Below are positions 1 through 11,124 of a DNA stretch of 64,000 nt, in pieces (position 1 is the first letter of the stretch; every line of letters begins with the position of its first letter). The stretch lies in NCBI RefSeq assembly GCF_001540865.1, contig NC_033631.1, forward strand, positions 5,810,827-5,874,826. Reading direction: 5' to 3'. Made by a program: the position numbers and the translations under genes. The stretch is from Ananas comosus (Eukaryota > Streptophyta > Magnoliopsida > Poales > Bromeliaceae). The notes under the pieces are model-generated. The model saw only the letters and a program-made list of their open reading frames with translations, did no database searches and was not told where the DNA came from.

Positions 1-37
1 TTGAAGTACAAAAAGCACTAAAATTAGAGTCTATAAT

Positions 38-689
38 TCAACTAGAAATAAAGGAAACCGTAAGATTAGTTTCTATTATGAGCAAGTCTGACATACCTTC
101 CGAAGGTGTGTCCTTCCTCTTATTCTTTATGCTCTCTAGGTAGACAGGACAGTTTCTCTTCCAATGGCTGTCAACATTGCAGTTGAAATATTTTCCTCTG
201 TTAATGGCCTTTTTCTTAGGAGCTTCTCTCTTGGACTTGTTCTCCATCTTTTGTTTCTTTGCAGGTTTCTTCTTCCAATTAGACTTTCTTTTGGAAGAGG
301 AAGCTCGCTCCACAGCGAAAACCGTGCTCTTTAAACCTTTCAAAGTCCGCTTTATTATTACCAACATGTTCAATAACTCTACATTGGTGCAGTCAATTTT
401 ATTCATATGGTAGTTTACAATAAATGTCCATATGATACAGAAAGGTATTGCAGGATTAGATCAACTTGCAATTCCGAGGTCTATGATCATTGTCAAACAA
501 TGATCATGAACGAACTGTCCTTCGGTTAGTTATTGGACGGTTTGGCAACGTGAGGTTTACCTGGTTGAGAACAATGCAGAACTTATTGGAATTTAAAACT
601 ATTTTTAAGTTCCTCAGCCAGTCTTTATAATTAGTTTCAATTAAGAATTTTGTGTCGAGAATACGAGAGAGATAATTGGAAGCAGACAT
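38..689 (-). pseudogene. Ty1/copia gag remnant
   Basis: This is a decayed gag of a Ty1/copia retrotransposon, read leftward in two open pieces (689-504, then 406-38). The first begins MSASNYLSRILDTKF and includes NYKDWLRNLKIVL, the usual N-terminal copia gag pattern (a short leader, then NY.DWLRNLKIVL). The second is lysine-rich and ends in a zinc-knuckle-like stretch, KYFNCNVDSHWKRNC. The expected CX2CX4HX4C has lost its first cysteine (Tyr instead), so nucleic-acid binding is probably gone. The middle of gag (about 410-500) is deleted or frameshifted. No protease, integrase or RT follows before the window edge. It is part of the older element into which the hAT transposon inserted. The copia assignment rests on motif recognition only. 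Confidence 0.72.
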
Positions 690-1131
690 TTACTTTGCAG
701 AGAGTAAAGATTCAAGTTAGATAGTTGTATTTGTTTTGAAAATTTATTTTAGGGATTTTAAAAACAAATTTAAGCTCCCACTATTTTTTCGAGTCTCTTA
801 CACTCCTCGAATAGAGAAATGGAAACACAACGCGACAAAAGGTTTCAAGTGGGTACTGCGGTCCCACCAATTTAACGTACCACCTCACCTAACAGTTATT
901 GGTGATATATAAACTGATGAGTGGACAACTCTTGTCCAATGCTTCTCAAGCAAATTGCAGTGATCGGTCTCTAAGTCCTGTAGGCTTCACCTGACAGTTA
1001 TTGGTCCCATTCCTTAGTTAAGTCAGACCCACCGTTCAAACGCGTAAGTAAAGCCGTCATTGGGTCCCTCACCTGACAGTTATTGGGCCCAACCCCATCT
1101 TTACTCCGCAGCATCTCATGCTAATAGAGTG
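690..1131 (-). mobile_element. Copia untranslated leader/LTR-like segment
   Basis: This non-coding stretch lies directly upstream (minus strand) of the copia gag and is interrupted by the hAT element. It contains a repeated motif around CACCT(G/A)ACAGTTATTGG at about 884, 1001 and 1070, separated by diverged sequence. I read it as leader or LTR of the copia element. No clear TG...CA boundary or primer-binding site could be fixed. The sequence resumes at 5679 on the other side of the hAT. Confidence 0.45.
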
Positions 1132-1139
1132 GTTGCGCA
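1132..1139. repeat. 8-bp target site duplication of the hAT element (left)
   Basis: GTTGCGCA immediately precedes the left terminal repeat TAGGGATGTCAA. The identical octamer is at 5671-5678, directly after the right end. An 8-bp duplication is the hallmark of the hAT superfamily. Confidence 0.93.
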
Positions 1140-1175
1140 TAGGGATGTCAACGGGTCGGATTCGGGGCGGGTTTT

Positions 1176-1350
1176 TAAAAACCCGAACCCGAACCCGAAC
1201 CCGACTACCAAATCCGAAACCCGAACCCGAACCCGAGCAAAAATCCGAAACCCGAACCCGAACCCGAACCCGAAAACCCGAACCCGAGCAAAAACCCGAA
1301 ACCCAAACCCAACCAAAAACCCGAAACCCAAACCCGATTCTAAACCCGAA
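1176..1350 (+). repeat. Subterminal CCCGAA hexamer array, left end of hAT
   Basis: About 25 degenerate copies of CCCGAA/CCCAAA, interrupted by AAATCCGAAA and GAGCAAAAA spacers, start about 36 bp inside the left terminus. The inverse array (TTCGGG) lies just inside the right end at 5460-5520. In hAT elements subterminal repeats are transposase binding sites, so this is the likely role here (inference). Long open frames across it are artefacts of the 6-bp period. Confidence 0.85.
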
Positions 1351-1757
1351 AATCCGAACCTGAAAATAATATTTACCAATTTCGAAACATATTATACAAA
1401 AAAACTAAAATTTCAAACTACATATTCAAATACAATATTAAACATTCATGCCATTCAAAATACATATTCAAATACAATATTAAACATTCATGCCATATAA
1501 TAGCGATATCAAAATATGAAAAATACAAACTCAAATACTTAAAAACAACAATACAATTTTCATATGTCTAATATAAATGCACAACTTCTAAATAGAGCAC
1601 AACATAATATGACATTAAGATTTAAAACAATCTTCCACTATGACATTAACCAAGTCTCCTCCTCATCATCATTCAATTCTCCAAGTACAAGATGCATTAG
1701 CTAGCAACATATTATTCCTGCACATAAACAAATACAAAAAAATTCTTGAAAGTTGTC

Positions 1758-2386
1758 ACGCCCGGGTACCAGCGGAAGCATATCCGGTACGTGCACAGAC
1801 CCGCCATACACCTGCAGTATATAAGGCGTCTACGAAAAAAAAACAAGTCGATAGGAAGTAAAACAAGGAGAGTCCTATCCTGATATCAGAGCAATGTACA
1901 AGTCGATATACTATCAGTAAAAGAACAAAGAGTATACAATCCAAAAATCTCAGCAAAAGGAGAAGAAGTAAGAACTATAACATCCGGATCTACAACCCAT
2001 ATACGATACAGGGTATACAAAAATATCTGTACAATGGTAGTCACACTATACAATGGACATCACCCTCGGCCGTAGCCCGAGTAGCAAGGTGATAGACTAG
2101 CACGCTCCTAGCAAAGTCTAGCTAGACGCGACTCCCTTGCCACGATCCCTAGCCTCTCCTGTAGATAGCTCTGTAAAAACAACCACCAAAAGGGCGTGAG
2201 AACTATAAACAATAGTTCCCAGTGGGTAAGCCGCCAGCCTCGGCGAATTACACCACTAGGCTCATGATGTATTAAATGAAAGCGAAAGCAGTAATTGCAA
2301 GATATATAATTATGCAATGCTAACAGGTAATGAGCATGTAAGCAACATGTAATCATGGCTTCAACAGTAATGAATCAACTGAATAA
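1758..2386 (-). mobile_element. Gypsy LTR fragment (3' part), minus orientation
   Basis: It begins TGTCACGCCCGGGTACC and is nearly the same as the LTR piece at 22908-23536, down to the shared stretch ending TGAATCAACTGAATAA. It carries the conserved module GGGCGTGAGAACTAT...ATAGTTCCCAGTGGG (2194-2232) seen in all LTRs of this group. Only the end distal to the promoter is present: it stops abruptly one base before the single N at 2387, and the U3 half is missing. It was probably a full or solo LTR inside the transposase gene that was collapsed in assembly. Confidence 0.85.
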
Positions 2387-2387
2387 N
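2387..2387. other. Single ambiguous base at a repeat/transposase junction
   Basis: The only isolated N in the window falls exactly where the LTR fragment stops and transposase coding sequence starts. That makes it a probable contig join or collapsed repeat rather than a biological breakpoint. Confidence 0.8.
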
Positions 2388-4070
2388 ACTTCCTTCTCTC
2401 GCTTATTTCTATCTTGATACTCAACCAGGAGGTCATGACATAATTTTCGAATTCTGTCAACTTCATTGTTCACTTCAGTATTATAAATAATTGAAAAATA
2501 GCAATCCAACAAAGTCAACTTATATTTTGGATCTAAAACAGTTGCCGCTCCCATAATGCCATGAATTATATGCCAATATTTATCAAACTTTTGTAACATT
2601 TTTTCAGCCATAGATCTAATCATTTCGTTATGATCTATAGACCACTCATGCAATGTCAATCGAATATCACAAATCTTTTCGAATAAAAGATTAGTAGTGG
2701 GATATCTTGTTCCTGAAAATATTTCGGTCACACTATAAAATAACTCAAGTCTCTCACACATGTCCATAGCTATAGCCCAATCATTTTCGGAAGGCAAACA
2801 TTTGTATAAGGGTTCACGAAGCTTCAAACTTGAAAGAACATCTCTATATATCAAAGCAGATTGAAGCATTAAATATGTAGAATTCCACCGTGTTTTACAA
2901 TCAAGCACCAACTTTTTAGTACTTGAAATATCCAATTGTCGGGCCGTTTCTTCAAATTTTTCCTCTCTTTTTGGAGTTGCCTTCCAAAATGCAACACTAT
3001 CTCGTATTTTTTCAAGTGCATCTCCAATCACCTCTAATCCATCTTTAACAATTAAATTAAGAATATGTGCACAACACCGCATATGAAAGAAATGTCCACG
3101 AACCATAAGAGACCTCCTCTCAAGTTTATCTAATAAGATATCTACAATGGCATCATTAGAACTGCAATTATCTACTGTTAAAGTAGATAGCTTTTTATCA
3201 AGGTTCCAATCAATAAATGTGTCCATCAATACTTCAGAAAGTGCATCGGCAGTGTGTGGACAAGGTACATATGCAAACCTATAATAGATATCTAATAAGT
3301 TATATCAATAAGATAATTGAAAAATTAAGACAAATTATATGCACAAAGAAAGAAAAATACCTCAACACTCGACTTTGCAACATCCAAGAATCATCAATGA
3401 AGTGAGCTGTGATAGCCATAAAACCCCTTTTTTGATTCTTAGCTGTCCACGTATCCGTAGTAATAGCTATTCTACTTCGATTGAATTTCAATAAATTCAT
3501 CTTTTCCTTCTCATAATCATAAATTTTTAAGATATCGCTTCTCACCGTATTTTTAGAAGGTATTTTAAATACCGGTTGAAGTGAAGCCGAATATCTTCTA
3601 AACCCCACATGCTCTACCATAGAAATGGGATATTCATGCATGATAGTCATTGATGCTAACTCCTTTCTTGACACTTCTTGATCAAAGGTGAAGTTGACAA
3701 CTTTTACTTTCTCACCTCCATATTGTTCTAACTTCAATTTTTTTTGATTTACTATATCTCTTATGTCTCGAAATATACGTTTGGAGCAAATCTTAAGATG
3801 AGAATGTAAGTGACTTGTTCCTTTTTTTCCATCCCCACAAAGTTTTTTCCCACAATAATTGCACTTAGCCTTAACAATTTCACCATCTTTTTCTTTTGTA
3901 AAGTGATTCCACACTAATGAAGTTGTTTTCCTTTTCGTTACCTCATTATTTTCTTCATCATCACCAATACTATCAATTGGAGATGGATTTGATCCGACAT
4001 TTGTATAAATAGTAAGTGGGGTCGATGAAGGTAGAGGGGTTTCATTAGTTGGTTGTGTAGGCATGTTCAC
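2388..4070 (-). pseudogene. hAT transposase (BED zinc finger, RICESLEEPER-like), 3'-truncated
   Basis: This is the transposase of the surrounding hAT element. Exon 4070-3361 begins after a TTTCAG acceptor; the first ATG is at 4064. It holds a BED-type zinc finger (VWNHFTKEKDG, CNYCGKKL, HLHSHLKIC) and the start of the RNase-H-like core (IAITTDTWT, the first catalytic Asp region). Donor AG|GTATTT at 3360 and acceptor TTATAG at 3279 join it in frame to exon 3278-2388, which reads FAYVPCPHTADALSEVLMDT, then LTVDNCSSND (second Asp region), the CCAHILNLIV motif and CKTRWNSTY. Together there are about 530 codons. The C-terminal hAT dimerisation domain, expected about 100 residues further on, is absent because the sequence breaks at 2387. 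The body has no internal stop, so the element was recently active or the loss is an assembly effect. Confidence 0.88.
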
Positions 4071-4084
4071 CTGAAATAGATATT

Positions 4085-4860
4085 GGTAGCATTAAAGAAC
4101 ATCTTTATAAGACAATATGAAGACCTAAACTTATCCATCTAAGTAACTATAGAAGAGTAAGAATAGATTTACCAAGTACAAGGGTAAAACATAAAAGTTA
4201 AAAAAAAATGTGAGTTCCATTGACCAACAAACCACTTAAAGGTTTTTAGAACATTGAGAAACAGGAATACAAGAATGCATCACATCAACTATGAGTAACT
4301 CAACTACCCTGGCAAAAAAGAGAAGCAAAAGAAGAAAAGGGGGAAAAGGAAGGAAGCAACAAAACATGTGACGAAGTTAAAAGGAAGCAACTATGAGTAA
4401 CTCAACTACCCCTGCTTTGCTAATGCAGTAAAGCTACTAAAGTAATTAAGCCAACTTGCAGAGGAGTATATACAATCTATTTATTTGCAAATTCATTAAT
4501 TGATTGCAACACTTATCATTGGAACGAGCAACTGGAAACAATAATATCTTCAGAACCAAAACAAGATAGAAGTTAAAAGGCCCCTCCTAAAATCAATAAA
4601 ATACCATCACAAAATAATGGAACATGTAAAACAATAATTGAAACCACAAGAAAGACTCGAAACAAAACAGTATAGCTGGACCAAAACGGCAAATCATCAA
4701 ACATACAGGTACTATTATTAGAGAGGTGTTTTGAACTCACAGGTATCTCAGCATGTATGAGCAACTGTTCCAACTCAAAAAAATCATAAAAAAAAGGGGA
4801 AAAAAAAGTTGAAGATCAATGGAAGAGAAGAACGAACCTGCTGAAAGCCATTGCCGGGCG
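4085..4860. other. hAT internal non-coding region
   Basis: This is AT-rich sequence between the transposase exon and the GC-rich tandem repeat. Minus-strand acceptor CTATTTCAG next to 4070 implies an untranslated or short 5' exon in this interval or just upstream. No coding feature is recognisable. Confidence 0.5.
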
Positions 4861-4895
4861 TGTGCGAATGGTGACGTTGGAAGAGCGCTGCGTGC

Positions 4896-5095
4896 GCCGC
4901 TGCTGGGGGGTTCTCGCCTCTTCAGGTATAGTCACCGGCGCATGAGAGATGCCAGGGGGGCGCCGCTGCCAGGGGGGCTTTTCGCCTCTTCGGGTGTAGT
5001 CGCCGGCGCAAGAGAGATGCCGGGGGGGGCGCCGCTGCCAGGGGGTTCTTCACCTCTTCGGGTGTGTCACCGGCGCAAGAGAGAAGACAAGAGAA
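4896..5095 (+). repeat. Three-copy 66-69-bp GC-rich tandem repeat
   Basis: Copies start at 4896, 4962 and 5031, each reading GCCGCTGCCAGGGGG, then CGCCTCTTCGGGTGTAGTC, then GCCGGCGCAAGAGAGATGC. The array lies upstream of the transposase gene in the promoter-side half of the hAT element. It may be a regulatory array or captured sequence. The plus-strand open frame over it has no recognisable domain. Confidence 0.8.
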
Positions 5096-5279
5096 TTTTG
5101 GAAAAAAGAAAGGAATTAGGGTTAGAAAGAGCTGGTGAAGTACTGAAGTTAAATGTTGATGGAATATTAGCCGTTAGATCTTGATCCAACGGTTGAAATT
5201 TTAAATATAGGTAGGCCTATTTATAAAAAAGTTGGGCTTCATTTTTAAGTTGGGCTAAAAATTTTAAAAATAATAATCT

Positions 5280-5360
5280 ATATTATTTATTTATATACAA
5301 ATATAATTATATATATATATAAATATAATATATATATAAATTATATTAATATATATGTAT
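5280..5360. repeat. AT-rich low-complexity tract
   Basis: Almost pure A/T (TATATATAAATATAAT and similar) inside the hAT element between the tandem repeat and the right subterminal array. Confidence 0.8.
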
Positions 5361-5459
5361 TTTGGTTTAGACTATAAAAGTGTAGGTATTTTTTTTTTGC
5401 CTTTAGATTCATATTTAAAGGCTTGAATTTTTTTTTATATATTATATCATATTAAATTT

Positions 5460-5520
5460 GTTCGGGTTCGGGTTCGGGTTCGGGTTCGGGTTCGGATTCG
5501 GGTCGGGTTCGGGTCGGGTA
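5460..5520 (+). repeat. Subterminal TTCGGG hexamer array, right end of hAT
   Basis: At least six head-to-tail TTCGGG units plus degenerate copies (TTCGGA, GTCGGG) about 150 bp inside the right terminus. This is the inverse of the CCCGAA array at the left end, so the element's two ends are mirror images at this scale. Confidence 0.87.
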
Positions 5521-5670
5521 CAGTCAATATCCATATCCAAATCCATATCTGTCGGGTTTTTATTTTTGATATCCATATCCAAACCATATCCATTTACATC
5601 GGATAAAATCCGCTCCGTTCGGGTTTGGATTCGGATAAAATTCGGGTGTCCATATCCATTTACATCCCTA

Positions 5671-5678
5671 GTTGCGCA
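5671..5678. repeat. 8-bp target site duplication of the hAT element (right)
   Basis: GTTGCGCA, identical to 1132-1139, directly follows the right terminus CATCCCTA. Confidence 0.93.
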
Positions 5679-6640
5679 TTCCCGATGCAACTGTACACTG
5701 CAACCAGCCGTGCCAATCAATACTAGAAAAACGCCCGCACTTCTACAACGGCGGAAGACCGCTTGACTTAATATTTGTGAGGAGATTTAAATTTAGGTCT
5801 CAAAAATTTATTTTATTTATTTACATCTAATGCAAATAAAAATAATCCGCGCATAAAAATATAATTAAATTGGTGATTATCATGGATCTAAGAAGTGGAT
5901 TCGGACTCGAGCCACTGAGTCGAAATCGGGGTCTTAGGGTCATAAATTACAAGCACACACACATCAATGGTTTGATCGTCTTCAACTTCTTGATCCGATC
6001 CAGAGCTACAATTTGATCCGATCCTATCAACATCTTGATCCGACCTCCATCAACTACTCATCTCGATTTGCAATCGATCAACCAATGACATGCAACCATA
6101 CATTATACAACCCAACAATAAATATAAAATAAAAATTAATTATATTTGATAACTTTTATCTTTAATCTATTGAGACACGCAAGTGTCCAAATAAATCGGC
6201 TTATGCACGCAGGCACAAATAAAGCCATCTCTAATACAAAGTCCTTAATTTAAACAAATTTAAAATTACAGGATTCTGCATACACATTATACATCACATG
6301 TCGAAACAAAAATAAATAGGTCGCTATCTATGATCATCACCGATATGTATCTTATACATCACATACATAATAAATAATTTTGGGTATTCTAATTAACCGT
6401 TCAACGATGATTCGAGAAGAACTTATGGGATAAGGATTAGTTAGGAAGAGGATCGAATGCTTAGTGTGGGGATGTAGCGATTTATAATTTTTTCTGATCA
6501 AAATATTAACTTCTAAACATAACACAATTGATCTCATCCAAAGTTATTAATTTGATCGTAATCAAATGGGTAGGTAGTGGGTATATGGTTGATGAGTAAG
6601 ATGATAGTAGGGTTAGATATAGGTAGCTATATATATATTA
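5679..6640. other. No gene recognised (copia flank and unassigned sequence)
   Basis: The first part continues the copia sequence interrupted by the hAT element. The rest is AT-rich unique-looking sequence with several GATCCGATC-type repeats near 5990-6040. No open frame of interest. Confidence 0.5.
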
Positions 6641-7240
6641 GGGTCGCGCTACTATCCTATTAATATTATTGGACCCATTGTCCTATGATGTCGATTTGAA
6701 TGATCGGAATTTCAATTGAAAATCGGGGGGGGCGGGCATGGGTTGAAGTGTTGATCGTACAGATTCAGAATAGGTGTTTAGGTAATGACCAAATTTGTAA
6801 TATTTAAAAAATCATTATCAAGTTCATCTTAAGAGTTTGAAAATAATGCTATAAATGATAACCTTCTGTGGAGTGAGAGTGTGAGTTTGTCGGAGTCGGT
6901 GAATCGGGTTATCAGGGTGTATGTGAGAGGATGGTGAGTGAGAGGAGGGGATGTGGCGGATAGAAAGAGGGTGCGGGAGGGAGGCCGAGGTTGGATTTGT
7001 GCTCTACACGATTAAACAAGCAAGCTCATATTAGGGGGGGGCCTCTGGTTAAAATTGATCATTTTATGACACTTTGATCACCATGTAAACCATTACCAAA
7101 ATTTATGAAATTTAGTTTCTAGGTATTTTAAAAACTCTAGATCAACTTCAACGGCTCCGATCATCGATTCGGAATCTCGATCATCAAGAACAACTTGATA
7201 GGACAAGTGCTCATATCCTATTAATAGGATAGTAGCATTA

Positions 7241-7243
<3 letters not shown>
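6641..7243. mobile_element. MITE with long inverted termini (family member A)
   Basis: The left end GGGTCGCGCTACTATCCTATT and the right end, which reads inverted as GACTAATGCTACTATCCTATT, form terminal inverted repeats sharing GCTACTATCCTATT. Both flanks are TA microsatellites. Internally it has the same layout as other members here (an ATCGATTCGGAATCTCGATC-like arm next to TTCTAGGTATTTTAAAAACTC), so it is a divergent member of the family described at 24600-25219. Confidence 0.72.

Positions 7244-7300
<57 letters not shown>
7244..7300. repeat. (TA)n microsatellite
   Basis: More than 25 uninterrupted TA units directly abut the right end of the 6641-7243 MITE. The family repeatedly neighbours TA arrays in this window. 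Confidence 0.95.
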
Positions 7301-7304
<4 letters not shown>

Positions 7305-7350
7305 CAAATCAATTTTAAAAAAAATTAAAAATTTTTTAAAAAAATTCCCT

Positions 7351-7442
7351 CCGTACGGACGCTACAGTAGCATCCGTACGGACGCTACAGTAGCATCCGT
7401 ACGGACGCTACAGTAGCATCCGTACGGACGCTACAATAGTAT
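7351..7442 (+). repeat. Four-copy 23-bp tandem repeat with a palindromic core
   Basis: Four head-to-tail copies of CCGTACGG-ACGCTACAGTAGCAT start at 7351, 7374, 7397 and 7420. The last differs at two bases (AATAGTAT). Each unit contains the palindrome CCGTACGG and the imperfect hairpin GCTACAGTAGC, so a transcript would fold into a row of hairpins. It is followed by a 17-T tract. Confidence 0.92.
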
Positions 7443-8095
7443 CACTACAGTTTTTTTTTTTTTTTTTTTGCTTACTAGAAACCATCGATTAAATTGTTCT
7501 ATCAATTTGAAATTTTCGAATTAGCCAAAAACGATCTCTAAATCGTTCTACTGGCGAAAAACGGTTTAGAATACCCAAATTCATAATTTTAATCTTAAGA
7601 ACAATCAGGCAACTTGCCTATGCACGCTGACTACACGAGCACGACTCGCCCACCTCAACTCGAGGTACTACTAGGCGCACAGGCCAAATTTGGCGCTAAT
7701 CAACCAATTTCGCAATAGTGGTTCACCTTCACTGTTCGATCTACCGAATCCGCATCCAAAATACTCTTGGAATATTCGGGTATCCTCAAACATCAAGGCT
7801 CAACTCTCGCAATCTCTAATCCATTACCTCGAGAGTTCTCTCACAATTTCGTCTCTACCACGAGCCTCGTTTCTTATCCAGGAATCACCACTAGCCATTT
7901 GCTAGTGTCACTTGGCTTCCTACCTGCTCCAGCAGGCGCTACGCTCTCACAATGCAAGCACGCTCGGGCGTCTTCCTACCTGACCACTCGGTCCCTACTA
8001 TGCAATGTAATATAGTAGCAACTGACCAATGATAAATGCATGCTATGCATCAACTTGAGATCATGCAGAAGTATACGTTTGCTCAATTAACTCAT
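7443..8095. other. Unassigned sequence, probable gypsy-derived
   Basis: After the poly-T tract, moderately GC-rich sequence leads up to the minus-strand gag remnant. Short open frames exist but no domain is visible. It sits where protease and pol of the minus element would be expected, so those have been deleted. Confidence 0.4.
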
Positions 8096-8149
8096 ACCTG
8101 CCACGACGTCGTCAGCAATGGCAGGCCCCGCAACTCGGGTCGCTCATCC

Positions 8150-9414
8150 ATGGCCACTTGGCGCTCGCCGCGAACCCTCCGGTTGCATCGTCCTCAACGG
8201 CCACTCCCCTGACCATGCCGCAGGTGGCACACCTGCAGGCTGTCCCGGAGAGGAATAGGCCGTCGCCAGTGTCAAGGCCTGGCTATCACCTTGCAGACAC
8301 TCGTCCCGTACATGCCCCGGCAGCCCACACTTGAAGCACTTGCCCTCTCGCTACTCACATTGCTGTGGGAAATGAGGGCCCCCACAAATCACATATCTCG
8401 CCGAGGACCGAATATGGTACGTCCTCGGAGCTCGGGATCGAGAGCGCGAACTCACCGAGGTTTGTTGGGAACTTGACTGACCATCATGTTCACTCATGGT
8501 CGTCCTTTTCCTTTCTCCTCGTAATAGGCCTCGCGCCTCTCCCGCAGAGATACCTCGTCTTGTTCTATCCACAAGGCCCGATCCAGGACTTCCGCAAAAG
8601 TCTGCAACTTAAGCATAAGCACAGGCTTGTAAAGATCAGACCGAAGTCCACGCACAAAGCAGTCAGCCTTGTCCTTGTCATCCCGTACCACGTCCGGGAT
8701 ACAGTGCACGATACGGGAAAATTCCCGCTCATAATGCCTGACCGAGCGATCTCCTTACCACAGCTTCCGGAACCTTTCCTGAAGCTTCTGCTTCTCACTG
8801 TCGGGGAAATAAGCAGAGAATATTAACCCCCGAAACTCATCCCAAGTCATAGGAGGGAGACTAGGCAATCGATCTCGCTTGACGCCTTTCCACCACACCT
8901 TCGCCGATTGTCTCAGATAATGCACGGCTAGGTTTACCTTGTCTCGCTCCAACACGTACAGATCCTCGAAGAGTGTTTCCATAGAATCGATCCACATCTC
9001 AATGACCCATGGATCTGCATCCTCTCTATGAAAGGTAGGCGGATCAAATTTCTTGAAAGCCATGAGGGCAGCCAAAGCTCGTTCCCTCTCCGCCGCTACC
9101 TCTGGGCTAACAGAAGTCGGGTCACCCGACCCCGACGGAAACATCTCTGCCGCAACTCCCAGTCGTTCTCGACGAGCCGTAGCTGGTACTGCCACCAGCC
9201 GGTCCACGGTCTCTTGGAGTCTTTTCATTCGCTCCTCCTGGCGCATTGCAGCCTCCTGCTGCCGCTGCACCACATCAGCTTGTTGCCTCATCACTCCAAC
9301 GAGTGTGGCCAACTGATCATGAAGCTCTGAGTCTCCGCTCGCGTCGGTTTGCTCACGGACACCACTTGTCCCCTCCTGCGCCGATCTGGAAGAAGATCGC
9401 CTACGCGGTGCCAT
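8150..9414 (-). pseudogene. Ty3/gypsy gag remnant (minus element)
   Basis: This is the capsid/nucleocapsid gene of a Ty3/gypsy element. It starts at ATG 9414 (MAPRRRSSSRSAQEG) after a TTTCAG. A glutamine/arginine-rich coiled stretch (VVQRQQEAAMRQEERMKRL) precedes the retrotransposon gag core (PWVIEMWIDSMETLFEDL, then VNLAVHYLRQSAKVWWKGV, WDEFRGLIFSAYFP). A TAA stop near 8755, in KLW*GDRSV, breaks it. It continues in other frames (DDKDKADCFVRGLRSDLY, ICGGPHFPQQC) to a clean zinc knuckle CFKCGLPGHVRDEC near 8300. It is very similar in layout to the plus-strand gag at 20562. No protease or RT follows. PBS and LTR lie upstream at 9760 and 9779. Confidence 0.83.
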
Positions 9415-9759
9415 CGCTTCCTGAAACACGACAACTCGATTAGTTCTCGATCATCTAGGTCGAACACGAGACCAGTAACACCGACTCAAGAGTCAATCTG
9501 GCGAAAGTCACGCAAGGACGTCTATTCTCGTCACTCGGCTTCATGTTGTGCGCGCCCAACATGAACACTCTTGGTCGAGAATAAACCATATCTTGAGTCT
9601 ATCTCTAATATCCATCTTAGAGGTTTCGACACAACCCAATCCATTACCTTTCGCCACGAATCACAAGTCCTCGTCTCTCACGAGCATTATTCTCCTATGG
9701 TTCCACTATCCTAGGGTCTCCTAGATCTGTCTAAACCATTTTCCTATTCTCTACTTTAT

Positions 9760-9771
9760 GCTCTGATACCA
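9760..9771 (-). other. Primer-binding site, minus-strand gypsy element
   Basis: The reverse complement reads TGGTATCAGAGC, complementary to the 3' end of initiator methionyl-tRNA. It lies eight bases inside the LTR end TGTCACGCC at 9779, as expected for a plant gypsy element. Confidence 0.85.
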
Positions 9772-11124
9772 CTTTACCTGTCACGCCCCGCGACCTCCCG
9801 CCTATTTGGCCGGGTCGCGGCGCCGCCGACAGACCGCCGAAGGAACAGAGTTTTCCCTGTACGTCCTAGGCGTCGCAATCAAAACAATGAACGAGTGTTC
9901 CAACCAGAAACGGATATCAATTAAGATTGCATAAGGAAGTATCAATAACATAAAACTAACTGTTATTACAAGCATTCATTTCATACACTTTATACATCAC
10001 GTTTTTCTTTTACATTTGCTTAACTTCCAAATACAATCACATTATTACATCTAATACAAGTTGGTTGTTGTCATTCCATTCTAACCCCTAGGCCCTGCTG
10101 ACTCAGGGTACTACTAGCTCTGGTCTCTGGGGTAGGGCGCTATCTACGGAGCTATGCCATTTCCTCGCGCCATCGCGCCGCTAACGTGCGAACCTGTAAA
10201 TACCCCAAAACAACGTGGGGTGAGAACCAACTCCATGGTTCCCAGTGGGTATGGCCACCCAAGAAAAAAGCTCGACCAATAGGTCCGAGAAGGCACTGCA
10301 ACATGTTAGTTCAACAATATACAACAAATATATATATTCAAATTGAAATACATGCCATGCCTCACGATGTGCGATATGAAAATCATGCAACTCTATGCAA
10401 CAACTAGTAGATCAATTGATTCTACACTTTACTTGGCTACTCTTAGCTCATATCATTCACTCTAAGGTTTCCATTACCTTAGTATCTCACTCAAGTCCAC
10501 TGGCTACTAAGGTCTCTATTACCTTAGCCCAAGCCTCTATCTCTAGCTCATAAGGATTCTACTACCTTATCGAAGCTAACCACCCGACTCGGCTTCGAGT
10601 CAATCATCCGCGGATATTCCGCGCACTGGCTGCTCAACAGCCTACCGCTCTCCGTGACTTAGCCTCTTAGCGGCGAAATCATCGCACACGTTGAACCCGG
10701 CTCAAGTCCCTTGACATAGCCATTCTGGCGGCGAACACGTTGCACTTGCCCAGCGGGGACCCAAGTCATGACTTATCCATCTGGCAGCGAACTAATCGCA
10801 ACTCACCCAACAATGGTTTCAGTCACGACTCAGCCACCTGGCGGCACCCGTATCGTACTTACCCAGCAATGGTTTCAGTCAATCTTGGCTGTCTGATCCA
10901 CAATCGGCTTAACCATCCAGCGGCGAAATCGTCGCACACGCCACGATAATGGTTCAAGCCCCGGGCGGTGATCTCCATATGATCGCCCCCAATCCTCCCT
11001 CGGTATCAACCTCGGCGGCGAAGTCGTCGCACACGCCCTAGCCTTGATACCAGGGTCATCACAAGTCCTAGGATTCCGGAATCCACTTTTCACAGGTTGA
11101 GGGTCCATAACCAACCCTATGCTG

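Larger units (their letters stand above)
1140..5670 (-). mobile_element. hAT-superfamily DNA transposon, nested with an LTR fragment
   Basis: The element runs from TAGGGATGTCAACGG to ...CCATTTACATCCCTA, short imperfect terminal inverted repeats, and is bracketed by identical 8-bp duplications GTTGCGCA. Inside are subterminal arrays of a CCCGAA/TTCGGG hexamer in inverted orientation at the two ends, a minus-strand transposase gene (4070-2388) with a BED zinc finger and hAT core, and a three-copy GC-rich tandem repeat upstream of the gene. A gypsy LTR fragment occupies 1758-2386, where the transposase C-terminus should be. The intact ends and duplication show insertion as one unit into the copia remnant. 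The broken transposase makes it non-autonomous now. Confidence 0.9.

Noticed and set aside
1060..1500. Open frames up to 146 codons over the CCCGAA array, both strands
   Set aside because: They result from a 6-bp period with no stop codon in any phase; composition is pure PNPNPN/RTRTRT and the array is a transposon subterminal repeat.
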